From Gnetum montanum (taxonomy: Eukaryota; Streptophyta; Gnetopsida; Gnetales; Gnetaceae): a stretch of DNA of 64,000 bases. Below the pieces are notes generated by a model that saw only the letters and a program-made list of their open reading frames with translations, searched no databases and was not told the DNA's origin. The stretch is taken from positions 1,685 to 65,684 of the forward strand of contig MNCI01016412.1 of assembly GCA_015680685.1 (NCBI GenBank), written 5' to 3'. Numbering within the stretch: position 1 is the stretch's first letter; every line of letters begins with the position of its first letter. A program made the position numbers and the translations under genes. Shown piece after piece: positions 46,030-58,480 of the stretch.

Positions 46030-46490
46030 AAGCCATAAAACAAAAAATAGTGGAGACACTAATCCTTCAATTTCTAGATTGGTCAAGACCTTTTCACATC
46101 ATGATTGATGCTTCCAACTATGCACTTGGTGTATTACTGACACAATTAGATGATCAAAAGAGACCTTATTATATACACTATGCTAGTAGAAGCATCACTA
46201 GAGCACAATTAAACTACACCACAACAAAAAAGGAGCTAATGGTTGTGGTGTATGTGATTGATAAGTTTAAATATTATGTGCTCAGGTATTAGATTTATGT
46301 CCATACCAATCATAGTTTTATCTAATTTCTCATGAACAAACCATTTGTTAGTCCCAAAGTGATAATATGACTTGTTATCCAAAAAGAATTCAACATCACA
46401 ATGATTGACAAGAGGGGAATGGAAAATATGGTAGTTGATCATCTATCAAGGTTAAAATGGGATTCTAAAGATTAAGCATAACCTTTATCA
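46030..46490 (+). pseudogene. RNase H of element B
   Basis: FHIMIDASNYALGVLLTQLD, RPYYIHYASRSI, LNYTTTKKELMVVVYVIDKF and, after a stop, NMVVDHLSRLKWD. Order and length fit gypsy RNase H. The first 80 codons remain open. Confidence 0.85.
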
Positions 46491-46639
46491 GACTGATTTC
46501 TGAATGAAGATCTTTTTATCAAAATAGTACATGCTATAAGTGCAATAAGAAAGTTATGGACTATAGAATATCTAACTTATCTAATAACACAACAACTTCC
46601 TACTAAATCAACTAGAAAGTAGCAAGAACAATTCCTTTA

Positions 46640-47905
46640 TAGAGTAAAAATAGATATGGAAATTAATGAAAATATTTACAAGATCTATGTAGATGGGTTC
46701 ATCAGATGGTGTGTGCCAAAATGTGATCAACAAAGAGTTTTACAGGATGACAATGAAGGCCCATGTGGTGGACACTATGCAAGGTGTAGAACAGCACTCA
46801 AGCTAATGATGGAAAGTTACTTTTGGCCTACCTTATTTAGAGATGCCCATACTTTTGCACAATTTTATGAGTGATGCAAAAGAGATTGAGGAGTTATGGC
46901 TAGGTATGAAGGGTCACAAAACTAGATATAGCCACTTGAACCTTTTGACATATGGATAATTGACTTCATGAGATCCATAACACTGATGTCGAATGGAAAA
47001 GGGTACATAATTATGACTATGGATTACTATGTGAAGTGGGTAGATGCAATAGTAGTAAAAGACTATATAACAAAGACAACTAACCAAGTTTTCCAACAAC
47101 ATGTGGTGAATAAATTGGAGTACCAAGAATTCTCATATTAGACAATGGGACTCACTTCACTAGTGCTATATTCAAAAAGCTCATGCAACAACTTCGAGTG
47201 AACCATAAGCTAATAACACCATATCATCCCTAATACAATGGTCAAGCCAAAGTTACTAACCAAGAAATTACTAGGATACTTACTAGGATGATTAGTAGAT
47301 TTGGAAAGGACTAGAGCACTAAATTGAATGATGTTCTATGAGCCTAAAGGACATCTTGGAAACTACCTATAGGGTACTCACCATATGAGTTAGTTTACAA
47401 CAAGTTGCTAATGCTTCGAATCTAGGCAGAGCTTCACACCCTAGCTACTATTGATGAACTTGACCTTGACTTGAGCTTAGCCCCAATGAGAACACTTCAT
47501 GAATCTAAACCTCTTAGATGAGAATAGGCTTAAAGAACTCATGAGTAACAAAGTTCATAAAAATTGCTTCAAACTTAGCCAAAATACACAGATAAGACAA
47601 GTAACTATACAACCAGGTGATAAGGTCCTTTACTATAATCCTAATCATCTACACCAAAAAACCAAATTCTAGACACTTTGAGAGGGAACATACATTGTTC
47701 AAGTTATTTATCCATGTAGTGCCTTACATATCTACCATCCATCTAGTCCACATAAGCTTATTCTTGTCAATATCCAACAACTAAAATTATATTATGAATA
47801 TTCCAAGGAGCCTATCGAATCTATTGAACTGTCTTCTACATGTTCTATCTTTTGTTTAACTGATCCTAATGATAGTCATGGGGGTGTTAATCTAGAACCA
47901 TAGGT
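46640..47905 (+). pseudogene. Integrase and pol tail of element B
   Basis: Zinc-finger region at 46730-46880 (CGGHYARCRTALKL with the His; the Cys pair is damaged), catalytic core IIDFMRS (first Asp) and MTMDYYVKWVDAI near 46960-47045, later segments in changing frames. The tail ends with NDSHGGVNLEP at about 47900, matching the pol tail of C and D. Decayed. Confidence 0.75.
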
Positions 47906-47924
47906 ACTTTATTGAATTTTTCAT

Positions 47925-48110
47925 TTTCTTTCCATTTTTTTCACATTCCTTGATATTTTATCTTTATTTTATACTTTTCATTTTTAAAATTTTTGGTATT
48001 CTTTTACATTTTTCAATTCTTTAATGATTTTTCATTCTTTAACATTTTTTATTCTTTACATCTTTTTCCAATTTTTACTATCTTTTTCATACTTTTTTTT
48101 CATGAACTTT
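47925..48110 (+). other. T-rich tract behind pol of element B
   Basis: About 185 bp, mostly T with scattered C and A, starting a few bases after the pol stop. On the coding strand, the same kind of tract follows the pol stop in C (36830-36725) and D (25740-25560). Possible splice-acceptor pyrimidine region for ORF-X, or simple low complexity. Confidence 0.6.
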
Positions 48111-49978
48111 GTAAATAATTTTGATTGCTAATAAAACACATTCAGAAGAAGAAAGATGTAGTCTAATAAGGTGAAGATTTATCTATGTTATCAAGTCATA
48201 AGGGACTGATTATTTGAAGAGTGAGAGTACAAAATTCATCCATTCATTCCACTAATAATAGGTTCTTACCATGGCCATAATGATATTCTTCTCATCATAC
48301 AGCTAAGAATAAACTTGTGATCATTATGCCTAGATCTAAAAGTCAAGAACTAAGTGAAAATGTAAAGGGTGTGACATCAAGGGGATTTGTAAACTCTCTT
48401 GGATTACTTCTATTAGTTTTATCCTATTACTTAGATTATATTGTATCCTTGTAGATCTAATGAAAAATGGATGTAAGAGTAAAATAAGTGCTACCTTACA
48501 ATTTCATCAAAAAGATGTGTTATCCATGCCTAAAGGTAGTTCTCTAGTAAGGTTGACATAGATAAAAATAAAACTCATTTACAAAATAAATTTCTAGGGG
48601 ACCCACTAGACAAACATGTTACCCATGCCTAAAAGTAGATAGCTTCTCAGGAATTTCAAAAAAATAAAAAAAGTTCAATGAATAAACTTCTCCCTTGGAC
48701 AATACGCCAAGTGACAATACTCCTTGCAACAATGGTAGCATTATAGTCATAATTTCAAGAGATGAGATAATGCAATGTCATTGACATGTGGTCTAAACTT
48801 GGTTTGAATCTTGGATAGAAAGGCTAATGATTACTTTAATCATTAATAAAATACAATAGTTTATTATGCCTATGGTAGAATACCTCACGTCCCAATTTTT
48901 GCAATTCCTTCTAAGCCCATCTTCTGTCATTATTTGAATAATCATAACTTGTGGTTTTATGTAACATAGTGTAATTTTTCCAATTTGGTGGTACTAACAT
49001 GTGTGTTTTTCTATATAGGTATGCATTACATTCAACTCCTTAAGTACTTAAGAACACTTTTAGGCATGGTTATATAAGGGCATTAAGGGCTGAAGCCTAC
49101 TTTGGGAAGGACCCACTTATATGATTGTTCTATCTTATACCTGCCAACTGATTCTACATTATCTTAAGCCTTCCAACACCAATAAATGTGAACATCAACT
49201 TCCCTTATCATTCAAAAACATTTTTTCATGCAACATGAATTCATTACCCCTCTTGTCCATCTTATCAACAATCCATGAACTTTCCTAGCCTAAGATTCCT
49301 TCTTTAAAAACTTTCCAAGTCAAAGTTTTAAAAAATATGGATAATGCATGATCTAAGATTATCTAAACATGTCCTGCATATTCCAAACATTCAAATTGAT
49401 CAATTTTTTATCATTAAAAATAATCAAAAAATGTGAAATTTTTGCCTCTCTAATATCGAAGCCCACAAACCTTATATATATGTTGGGGCTTAGCTAAATT
49501 TCATCATTTTTCACATTTGGGCCAAGGGAATTTTTACCATTTTTCTTCTACAATCTAAGCTCTAACTATTCAACTTACAATCCTCATAACTCCACACTCG
49601 TAGCTCTGACTTTCATGATTCTTGAACCTAGTTGATCATGGAGTTCTCAACCTAGTTGTGGGGGTGTGCTTAGTGGGATATAATAAAAATTGGAATTAGA
49701 ATTTGCTAACTCCTGGAAGGTATTATAAGGTTAAGTATAATGGAAAGATGGAAAATTTTTCACAAAAATCAATCACATTAGCACCAGAAACACTTATATA
49801 ATCCTCTTAATAAACCATACCAACCATTATGAGCCATAAACAAGAACAAAATGGACAATTTTGAAGGTCTACAGTTATTGTAAACTAAAAATTTGATTTA
49901 ATTAAAGGTATGAGAAAGGAAATGAGTTATTAAAGATCAAGGAAATCAAAAGAAAACATTTTAATACTTCCTAAATCC
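48111..49978. other. Spacer between pol and ORF-X of element B
   Basis: AT-rich with many stops. No protein recognised. Confidence 0.5.
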
Positions 49979-52536
49979 TTGATGATTACAAATGGCCCCA
50001 AAAATAGAAGCAATATGAGGACCTTTATAGTTGGCAAGAGGCCAAGGAAGAGGCCAAACAAGAGGATAAGAGCCACAAGAAAAACATGTAGAGCAAGAGG
50101 CTTAATTTTTCAACATTTATTAGGAAACTCTTGCTATAGGAAATTCAACCCAGGAGTAGGCAAAAAAACCAAAAAAAAATCACAAGTATAAGAACAACAC
50201 CTCACGTTCTCACTAGAATGCCTCTAGATCATCTAATAAAGAATACTCCTAATTATTGTAATCATAGAAATGAACTTTGGTCCATTAGTAGAGTTTGTTC
50301 CAGAGGTAGTAAGGACACAACTCCAAGCATCACCGCTATGGCCTATCCTTTCTAATAGTGGCAAATAATATTTAGGGGAGACCTACTAATTTTGGGAAAA
50401 TAAAAAAGAAGATGCTATGGTCAACATTGAAGGCATCTTCATTTCATATTCAATAAAGGTGATAGCTGATGCTTTAAATGTGTAAAATGAAGAAACAAGA
50501 TTAGCACTTCTATCCACTAGATTAGACATAGAAACTAGAAAACTATGGCTAAAAAGGGCATATGGTAAAGAAGATAAGGAGTATAATGAGTTAACTCTAG
50601 AGGAAATAATTTATTTCAAAATTGGCACATACCACCTATTTTCCAAAAAGAGATTAAATAGATTATCCACCTATGTGGCCAAAGGTAGTACAATTCTAAT
50701 GGGAAAATATAATGCAAATCTTGCACAGCTCTATTATATGGAGATTTAAAGGTGTTTTGAAGAAAAGAAGGTAGGGAACCTTACACTTCCAATTCCTTGC
50801 CTAATTAGGACACTATGGAAACATGCTAAAATCTTAGGGTACACCAATGATGCCCTCAGGAAGGCTTAAAATGCCTCATATGTTGAAATGCTCAAGCCAA
50901 CACCACCTAAGAAAGATCAGGTGGAAGAACAAATAAACACTAGGGAAACCAAACAAAACACTAAATAACAACAAGTGGGATCTATTGATCAATAGAAAAA
51001 GTAAGAACAACAACAAGAACAGCAGTAGCAACAAGTTCCACCACCTTCACTGTAGGATTATAGGCTATACATGAGTCATCTGTAATATATTGTAAAGACC
51101 ATCAGTTGGGGAACACGTAAGGAGACCAATCTCTACAAAGTTATTGATAGTGCCATATAGCCCACAATTTCCAAAGATCCTACAAGTGGATAAAGATCAT
51201 TGCAATTAGGAGGAGAGGCCTAATGATCACAAAAATCTTTTGGGAATGTTGTATTATTTCAAATGTTATTTGAAATAGGAGAAGGAGCCATAGTTGTAGA
51301 TATGTAGCACTAGGATGTAGCAGGAGCAACAAAAGTGATCATGGATCATATTAAGAAATCCTTTAAGGTACCTATTGTGCCACCGACAAATCTAACTAGA
51401 GCCAAAGATGCTCAAATGTTAACTAGAACCTCAATGACTCCTATAGATCATGCAGATGTGCTAGCTCACTACTACAAATTGGGCAAGTAGTGACAACTCT
51501 TTTTGACATCCCAAGTGATGTCACTATAGTGTAGTTAGAACTAATCACAAGCAAGGGTAAGATGATCATGGTAGAGACTAGGGTGAAGCATGCAAAAGCA
51601 AAAATCCTTAAATTACAAGAAGAGCTCTCCACCCTAAGGGTAGAACGTAAAGATCCTACTCAATTTATAGCACCTAATTAGCTAGAGAAATTTAGAACAA
51701 AGCAAATCAGCCACCTGATAGAGCAAAACAAGTAGATGGAAAACAAGAAGGAGAAAGTGGTGTGGAATGCCTCAATAGTAGAAGCATAGCTGTACACACA
51801 TGCTAAGGCACACATTGCAATAGAAGTAGAAAACAAACAACTCGCTGCATATAACACTAGGTTGACCAACATCAAAAGGTAGAAGAACATCTTGGAGGAT
51901 AGCAACCATCAGTTGAGAGAACAACTAACGAGGGTTAACCAAGATATGAGCCACTAAGCAAGAGAAAATAGGAACCTCTAAATGAAGGAGATACATGCAA
52001 TAAAACAAAAATTATCTATTGAGATTAGTGCATGGAAAAATGAAGCAAAGAAACATGAAAGACTCAAGAAATACTTCTTGGACTAGGTGGGCATGTATAA
52101 GCAAATCAATGAGAAGAAGATCTAGATGGCAAATGCCAGAACCAATTCCATATCAACATAGAATCCATATTGGCAACCCATCTTGGATAGTTATGTTCAT
52201 GTCCATCAAGCATAATTCAAAAACAAATACTTGCAAATAGAAGATCTGAAAGAATACATGGGATTAGCTAACCTCTATTATGCTAACTTGGCCATGTTGA
52301 CAGCAGGTAGGCCCAGAAATGAGCTTAAACACCAAGTAGCAGCCATATATGCACTGTACAAAAATGAGTTTTCATATCCAAAAGATGCTTTGCATAAACT
52401 TTAGGTGGAAAAATCTAAATTATAAGTAGTCAAGGTCAGCTCCCAAGGGTAAAAGGATGTTGCAACAAACCTTGCCAAGAGACTATCTGATTATTATGAG
52501 TTATAAGCCGAGGCCAAGAGACTATCAAAGCTTTGA
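49979..52536 (+). pseudogene. ORF-X of element B: basic, globular and coiled-coil protein
   Basis: Accessory gene between integrase and the 3' LTR, about 850 codons. One frame can be followed from ATG 49979 through some 20 in-frame stops. N-terminus very basic (GKRPRKRPNKRIRATRK, a likely nuclear localisation or nucleic-acid binding region), a globular part (FISYSIKVIADALNV, KIGTYHLFSKKRLNRLS, CLIRTLWKHAKILGY, 50440-50880), a Gln-rich linker (50990-51050), then about 400 residues of Lys/Glu/Gln-rich coiled coil (for example IEDLKEYMGLANLYYANLAM). It ends at or just before the TGATATC of the LTR. The position is that of the Athila env-like gene, but no signal peptide or membrane segment is seen. 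Function unknown. Confidence 0.7.
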
Positions 52537-52891
52537 TATCATAGCACTAACTACATCATCATATATGCGATACAGTGGGATGCATGGCAGCCTATAAATA
52601 TAGCACTTAGGCACATAGATTCATAATAGATTTCATTCCATCGTAGTGTAACTCTTGTAGTTTATTTGCATGATTTTAGTCTTAAGTGCTTAGCACTACA
52701 TGCCCTTAGTATGGTGTTGAGTGATTGAATGGTGTCTTTATTCAAGTGAAGTGTACTTGGACACATTTCATGATCAACAATAAAGATTGAGATTACTTAT
52801 CACCATTGTAGCATCTACTTAGTTTTCTTTCTATTTACTTAGAATAATGTTTACTATTTTCACTTAGATTAACTAATTACTACTATCCTAG
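52534..52891 (+). repeat. 3' LTR of element B, left part
   Basis: Starts TGATATCATAGC and matches the first half of the LTR at 33679. TATA box at 52593-52600. Interrupted at 52891 by element E; the rest should lie beyond the window. Confidence 0.85.
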
Positions 52892-52913
52892 TGTTGTCAT
52901 ATTAAACCATTCC

Positions 52914-53309
52914 ATGGAACAACAATTGAAGCTAATGCAATTTAAAATAAATGAGATTGATGAGATTGATGCATTTGAGAAGTTAGATGAAAGGCTCTTA
53001 ATTGGTTTATGGGTACAGGATGTTGTTGTAGAAATGACCCAATCTTCTGCTAGCAAAATTATTGAGAATGGTATAGGGTTCAAAATCAAAAGAAAGAATA
53101 AAACTGCAACAACACAAATTAAGAAAAAGCATGGATGTAGTCTTAAGAAGGCTTATGCAAGTATTGAATTAAAAAAAGAAAGGAAGGGTAGGGAACTTCT
53201 TCAAGTAAGTAGTTTTGCAATTTTAAATGATTCTGAGAGTAATAAATTTGAAAAATTCAATCCACAATTTATAAAGAAGAGATTGAAAAAGGATAAAGGT
53301 GTTTCTTAA
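52914..53309 (+). CDS. Lys-rich ORF inside the 5' LTR of element E
   Basis: 131 codons starting 22 bp after the LTR terminus. The product is rich in Lys and Glu, with segments IKRKNKTATTQIKKKHGCS and KKAYASIELKKERKGRELLQ. No family recognised. The right LTR has the same sequence at 62734-63100 with at least two stops but similar protein. A 9-bp repeat near its start adds three residues in the left copy. It lies upstream of the LTR TATA box, so it would not be translated from the genomic RNA start. It may be chance in AT-rich DNA. Confidence 0.35.
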   Translation: MEQQLKLMQFKINEIDEIDAFEKLDERLLIGLWVQDVVVEMTQSSASKIIENGIGFKIKRKNKTATTQIKKKHGCSLKKAYASIELKKERKGRELLQVSSFAILNDSESNKFEKFNPQFIKKRLKKDKGVS

Positions 53310-54666
53310 AAATAAGTTCACTTTCTAAGTTAAATTCTTCTAGATCTAAAAGTATTCAAATAATAAAAATATGTCTTTTTCAACTGATAAAACTTTCAAT
53401 AATTTTGGCTGTTATCAAATAGTTAGATTGAAAGAAGAAAAAGATAATATAGACACAAATATTAGAAGCTTCCATAACAATAGTGGTAGATAAAATGGAT
53501 AAATTTAATGAACATATCTCTCATTTCCAAAATGATGATTATTTATTGTCAGAAAGGATTGATAATAAAGATAAAGGTTGTGAATGTGCATCTAAATTAG
53601 AAGATAGGAAGATTGGAGTAAGCAATAAAAAAGATATCAAAATACAGCCTGCTTAATTTTAGTATCCTAAAAACTAAGTTACAGAAGATAATTGTTTCTG
53701 CTGTAGAATTTGCAAAATTCGTAATCTACATGTTCAGACATTAAGCCAAACATATTGTCCTATTCCTAGTTTGGATCCTTTGAAGTCCAAAAGCCATTTT
53801 TGTTGCTACTTGGTGGCATCTAGATCCTCCAATGATGCTATCATTTGAGGGTATCATCGCTGATAGTGAGACTATCGAGTTTGGTGGCATCCTTAACATC
53901 ATTGGTATGTGTTCTGTCATGTTGTAGAGGCTCTTCCTGCCATGTTTGCATCTATGCTAGCATTGTCATCATCACCATTGAATGTTTGTGCTAGAAAATG
54001 ATGAAGAAATCAAGCTACAATAGGATTATAGGGTAGATTATAGAGGGTTTGAAAACATAGTAGCACCTAACACTAGCAAATCTAGTACATGAATGACTCA
54101 TTACGGTTATGGCCGCTTTGATGCCTTCATCACCACATCAGCATCACTGATATCTCCCACCTTTTTCTCCATCCACAACATCTGCAACAAAGATAGAGTG
54201 TTCCTAGAACACCAACACCATAACAACATGACTTATGGCATCATTAGCACCTTTCAACTCAAGGTTTATTATGGGTGATTTAAGGAACACATGCCTTATA
54301 AAGTGGACACCTATCTACACACTACCTAATTCGATGTCATAAATAATTGGATTTGAATCAAATTTTTATAAACCTTTCTATACAAAGATAACTATGAACA
54401 ATGACCAATAGAGACAAAAGAAAAAAAATAAAGAAAAATATAAAGGAAATAACAATAATAAATATATGATTTAAGAAGAAGGTATTTTTCTAGATAATTA
54501 TCTTACATCCTATGTGAACTGGACAGTTGGTAATAATAACTTGTATTCCTATAGTAGGTAACTTCCTATAGAAGTTATAACTTCTTAAGGAAGTTATAAA
54601 TTAATGTCCTAGATATTTGTAATCTGCCTTAACTTTTCATGATAATTGTAACCACCCTAAAGTTAC

Positions 54667-54676
54667 TATAAAAGGG
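54667..54676 (+). promoter_or_regulatory. TATA box of element E 5' LTR
   Basis: ACTATAAAAGGGG, a strong TATA box about 1.15 kb before the end of the LTR. This implies an R-U5 of more than 1 kb. Confidence 0.6.
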
Positions 54677-55832
54677 GATTATAGGATAGATTTCAAAAGG
54701 AGGGAGGCTTTTGAAGAAGAAGAAACCTGAAGATTACGTGTAAGATGGTTTTCTAAAGACATTGTTTTAGCCACTTTGTTTTAGTCCTATGAGTTCATCC
54801 TTTTCTATTTTATTTTGTCTCTTAGCTAGTGGTTTAGGTAGTATCATACTTGGCATTTAAATTTGAGATTTTGAGGATACTTTTATAATTCTTTGTTGCA
54901 TGATAGTAGATTTCTATTAAGATTTTTCATAGAAGAGCTCATGTTGGAAAGCTTCAAGAGCAATTTAATAGAAAATTTTATTATTATGCAATTTTTAAGG
55001 CTATTATTAGGATTTTCATAAGAGAGCCTCTACTATAGACAAGCCAGTTGAGCAATTCAATAGTCTAGAGGGTTCAAAAAATATTTGGTATTTTGATAGG
55101 ACTAAAATAGCTTTTTGACTTTTAAAAGTATATTCCCTTGGTATTTCAATTAGAAATTGTCAAATCTTTGAAAGCTCTATTGTATGCAATCGTTGATAAC
55201 TATTATCTAGCCAAAATAGAGACTCGTATGTGGTGGTTTACGCAGCAATTTTTGGTAATATAGTAGGATTATTTTTAAGAAATGGCTTGTTTGAGCCTAT
55301 AAAATTTGAACAATTCATAGATATTGAATTAGGGATAACTTTATTGTGAATTGTTTCCTCATATCATTTTACCTTGCTTAAATATTTGTGATTTTTACAC
55401 AAATATTCTTTCTTTTCTTTCTCTTTCGATTGAATGTTACTCTATTTCTAATTTTCTTGTAGAATTTTCTCTCTCTGGGGAAAACTAGGAGTAAAATGGT
55501 TGAGTTGTGCCCAAATGGTTTTAGCAAAATTTTATTTATTACAAGTAGGTATTATAAGAACCATATAGAGTAAGTTGTTGAACAAAATCGGAATCTCTAA
55601 TAACTCATAGTATTTTATGAAGTTGGCTAAATCTTGTTTATAATAGCTGATTACATTTTTATATGCAACCCAACTATTTCAAAATTCACAATAGCAAATA
55701 CATACTCACATTTAACTACTAAGTCTATTTGGAGGTATTTGGGCCTTGGTGTTGCTAGTGACTAGCAAACACCTAAATCTTATTTGAGGCACTCATTGGT
55801 GGTCACGTCTAAATAGTTGCCAATAGTTATTT

Positions 55833-55849
55833 TGGCACTAGAAGGAGGG
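55833..55849 (+). promoter_or_regulatory. Primer binding site of element E
   Basis: TGGCACTAGAAGGAGGG, the same 17 bases as in element A, although the LTRs of A and E are unrelated by eye. Confidence 0.8.
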
Positions 55850-55951
55850 CTTGAAAATTTATCCTCTATGTTTAGAAGTTTGATAGTCGTAGCATACCAA
55901 CAATTATTTGTTACTATAAAGGCTTAAGAAAATAGATTCTATTTCTAGTTC

Positions 55952-57418
55952 ATGACTAACAAGATTAATAGTTTTGAAGGTTTCAAAGATTCAAAAGAAG
56001 CTCTTGATTATAAGACTAATTCTTCATCAAAAGAAGAACAAAAGAGATTTTTTGAGTTTGAAACAAGTAGTGGATTAAAGACTAAAAGGTTGAGAAGATC
56101 TCCCCTTCTATCTAGTTTCTTAGTTTATAAGAGAAGATCTAAGAAGTATAAGAGTTCAAAAATCCAAAGGAATAAGATGGAAAATCCTTAGCAAAGAGTC
56201 ACATCATTAGGATTTCAAAACTACAATGATATTCCTAAGGTAGTTTGTAAATATTTACTTGAACCTTTTATTCTTGGAAAGACTTACTTAGCTGAAGAGT
56301 ATACTCACATGTTTGAGTTAGCTTTAGCTCATGCAAATGTTCAACACCAAGATCAAGACTATAGATTATTTGTAGCAAATCTAAAGAATGTGGCTCAAAT
56401 TTGGTACTCAAACTTGCCAAGCAATAGTATCACAAGTTGGAATGATATGAAAAGTATTTTCGTAGCCTAATTTGGTAATCAATTAGATCAACAACAACTT
56501 TATTGTGGGCTAATACAAGATAAGCAAGAAGTCAAAGAATCAATTAGAGATTTTAACATTAAATTTCAATGAATTTGTGGGCTTTTTCAAAGACAATATA
56601 AACCATCAAATGAAATGCTTAGAGAAACTTATGTTAAGGTTGTCAACCCCGAAATTTTAATTTGGTTAAGAAGAACTTCATACTTAACTACACTAAATGA
56701 CTACTTTAGTTAAGCTATACATTTAGAAAAACAGTTAAGCTTAAATCAAGAAGAGATTACTATAACTCAAAAAAGAGAAAAAAAAGTTATGATTCCTATG
56801 CAAGATTTTTCTCAATTTAAAGCTATACTAGGTCCATCTCATACTAGGATAGAGCAAGAACCTAAAGGAAGAGAATCTAAAAATGGACAATTAATGTGAG
56901 ATATGTCCAACAAAATAGTAAAAGTAGAAAAAGCCTTGGCAAGAGTTAATATCAAGGAAGAATAGAAAAATAGAAAACATAAATAGCAAGACACTAAGCT
57001 AGTAGAAGCTGAAGATGATAGTGACCTTGTTGTGTCTAACTTTCTTGATATTGAATCTGATAATGAGCTATCTAGTGTTCATTATGCAAGAAAATCTTCT
57101 AATTCTAGGTTTAGTGATACTTCTTCTATATCAAGTTCCAAAGAAGATATATTCTCTGATGAGGAGTGTAATAACAATGAGGAAAATGGATATAATTTGA
57201 TATCCAAAGAAAGAATAACTACTTCTAGACCTCCAAACATTATTGCTGATTCATCTTCTATGAGAAAGGATTTTAAGCCAAGTAGAAGAGAGAGAAATAA
57301 GAATAAAGAAGATCAAGTAGAACAAAATACTCCAAATCAGTCTTTCAATAAATGGATAAAGAAACCAACCTTTATTGGAAATGGGGAATATGATTTGATT
57401 GAAGATTTTTAATGTGTC
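55952..57418 (+). pseudogene. gag of element E
   Basis: From ATG 55952. A basic N-terminus (KRRSKKYKSSKIQRNKMENP), then the Gag core with LFVANLKNVAQIWYSNLPSN (56370-56430), SITSWNDMKSIFVA and FGNQLDQQQL, and a Ser/Asp/Glu-rich region at 57000-57200. No zinc knuckle found. Same frame as protease; several stops but no frameshift. The WY-x-NLP-x-x-SITSW pattern is typical of plant Tat-like Gags. Confidence 0.83.
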
Positions 57419-57499
57419 ATGGCCAATATTAGCATATATCAATTACTACAAATATGAGATCAACAAAGAAAGGCTTTAGAGTTTATTAAAGGTAAAAGG

Positions 57500-58060
57500 A
57501 GAGTTAGAGAATTAGAGTTAAGTTATGTGTCTAATAATGATGAAAAATCAAAGGATGGTTATGATTGTATTCCTGATAAAGAAGCTTCTCCTTTTTTTTT
57601 GACAATGAAGTTAAAGGATAAATATCTGCACAATTGTTTGGTTGATTTTGGAGCCACATCTACTATAATTTCATTGTCTATATGCAAGAAACCTGATTTG
57701 CTTCTTGAAAAATCAAATAAAAAGATTGTTCAAGTGGACAAGAGTAGTGTGAAGATTGTGGGTCAATTACCAAATTATATATTAGAAATCTCTTCTTAAC
57801 TTCATGTCAAAAGTAGAATAACTATTCAAGTGGTAGATATACCAAACTCACATAGTCTTTTATTGAGTAGAAGTTGAAGTAAGAATTTGTCAGGTTACAT
57901 ATCAACAAATTATTCACACATGTGGCTACCTTGAAAAGGATAACCAAACCAAATATATGTGTATAGTGAACCTTTAATGATTGATAATATTACTTCAAAT
58001 GGGAAAAGTAAAATGGTTGGAAAATGAGGTTTTGAAAACAAAATCTGTACACTCCAAGAA
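57500..58060 (+). pseudogene. Protease of element E
   Basis: Same frame as gag. Active site CLVDFGATSTIISLS (Asp present, the following Ser/Thr replaced by Phe, then Gly-Ala). Later ILEISS, HSLLLSRS and YSHMWLP near 57930. Retropepsin fold expected; inactive by stops at 57797 and others. Confidence 0.82.
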
Positions 58061-58084
58061 ACTTATAATTTTAAAAAAGAATAA

Positions 58085-58480
58085 TTAGAAGATCAGAATA
58101 AATGGGAATTGTACTTTGATGGCTCATGCAATTCTAAAGGTGCAAAAGCTAGGATAGTTATAGTAAGAAATAATTCACCAAAAATTCTAAAGGCAATTCA
58201 TCTATCTTTTCCTTGTACTAACAACAAGGCTGAATATGAAGCTTTGTGTATTGGTATTAGAACAACTTTGGAAAAGGTAATCAAGGTAATCACTATAAAG
58301 GGAGATTCAAGATTAGTTTGTGAACAAGTTAAGAATAATTGCATAATGAAAAGTTCATTTTTATGACCTTATAAACAACTTTTCTATAAAATATTAGAAT
58401 ACTTTCAGCACTTCCAGATAGAATATATAAGTAGAGAAGGTAATTATATAGTAGATGACTTAGTAAAAGCAACTTTAACA
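58085..58480 (+). pseudogene. Archaeal-type RNase H of element E, before RT
   Basis: WELYFDGSCNSKGAKARIVI, NNKAEYEALCIGIRTTL, GDSRLVCEQVK and REGNYIVDDLVKA supply the Asp, Glu, Asp, Asp positions of an RNase HI fold, all present. It follows the protease in the same frame, with in-frame stops only, and is followed in that frame by the pre-RT linker. The usual Tat order is RT, RNase H, then this domain. A separate RT-associated RNase H is present at 59705, so this is the additional domain in a different place. Confidence 0.85.

Larger units (their letters stand above)
33679..52891 (+). mobile_element. Element B: Athila-like Ty3/gypsy element with accessory ORF-X
   Basis: Plus strand, interrupted twice: by element C in its 5' LTR (34225-41102) and by element E in its 3' LTR (after 52891; the rest lies outside the window). 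Order: 5' LTR, PBS (41367), gag, protease, RT, RNase H, integrase, a 2-kb spacer beginning with a T-rich tract, ORF-X, 3' LTR. An extra ORF between integrase and the 3' LTR is the known place of the env-like gene of Athila elements. Strong CpG loss and many stops show that it is old. Confidence 0.85.
52892..55822 (+). repeat. 5' LTR of element E
   Basis: Very long LTR (about 2.9 kb). Its first 1.3 kb aligns with 62712-64000 throughout. The end is placed at the CA about 10 bp before the PBS and is uncertain by some bases. TATA box at 54667-54676. Contains an open frame near its start. Confidence 0.82.
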
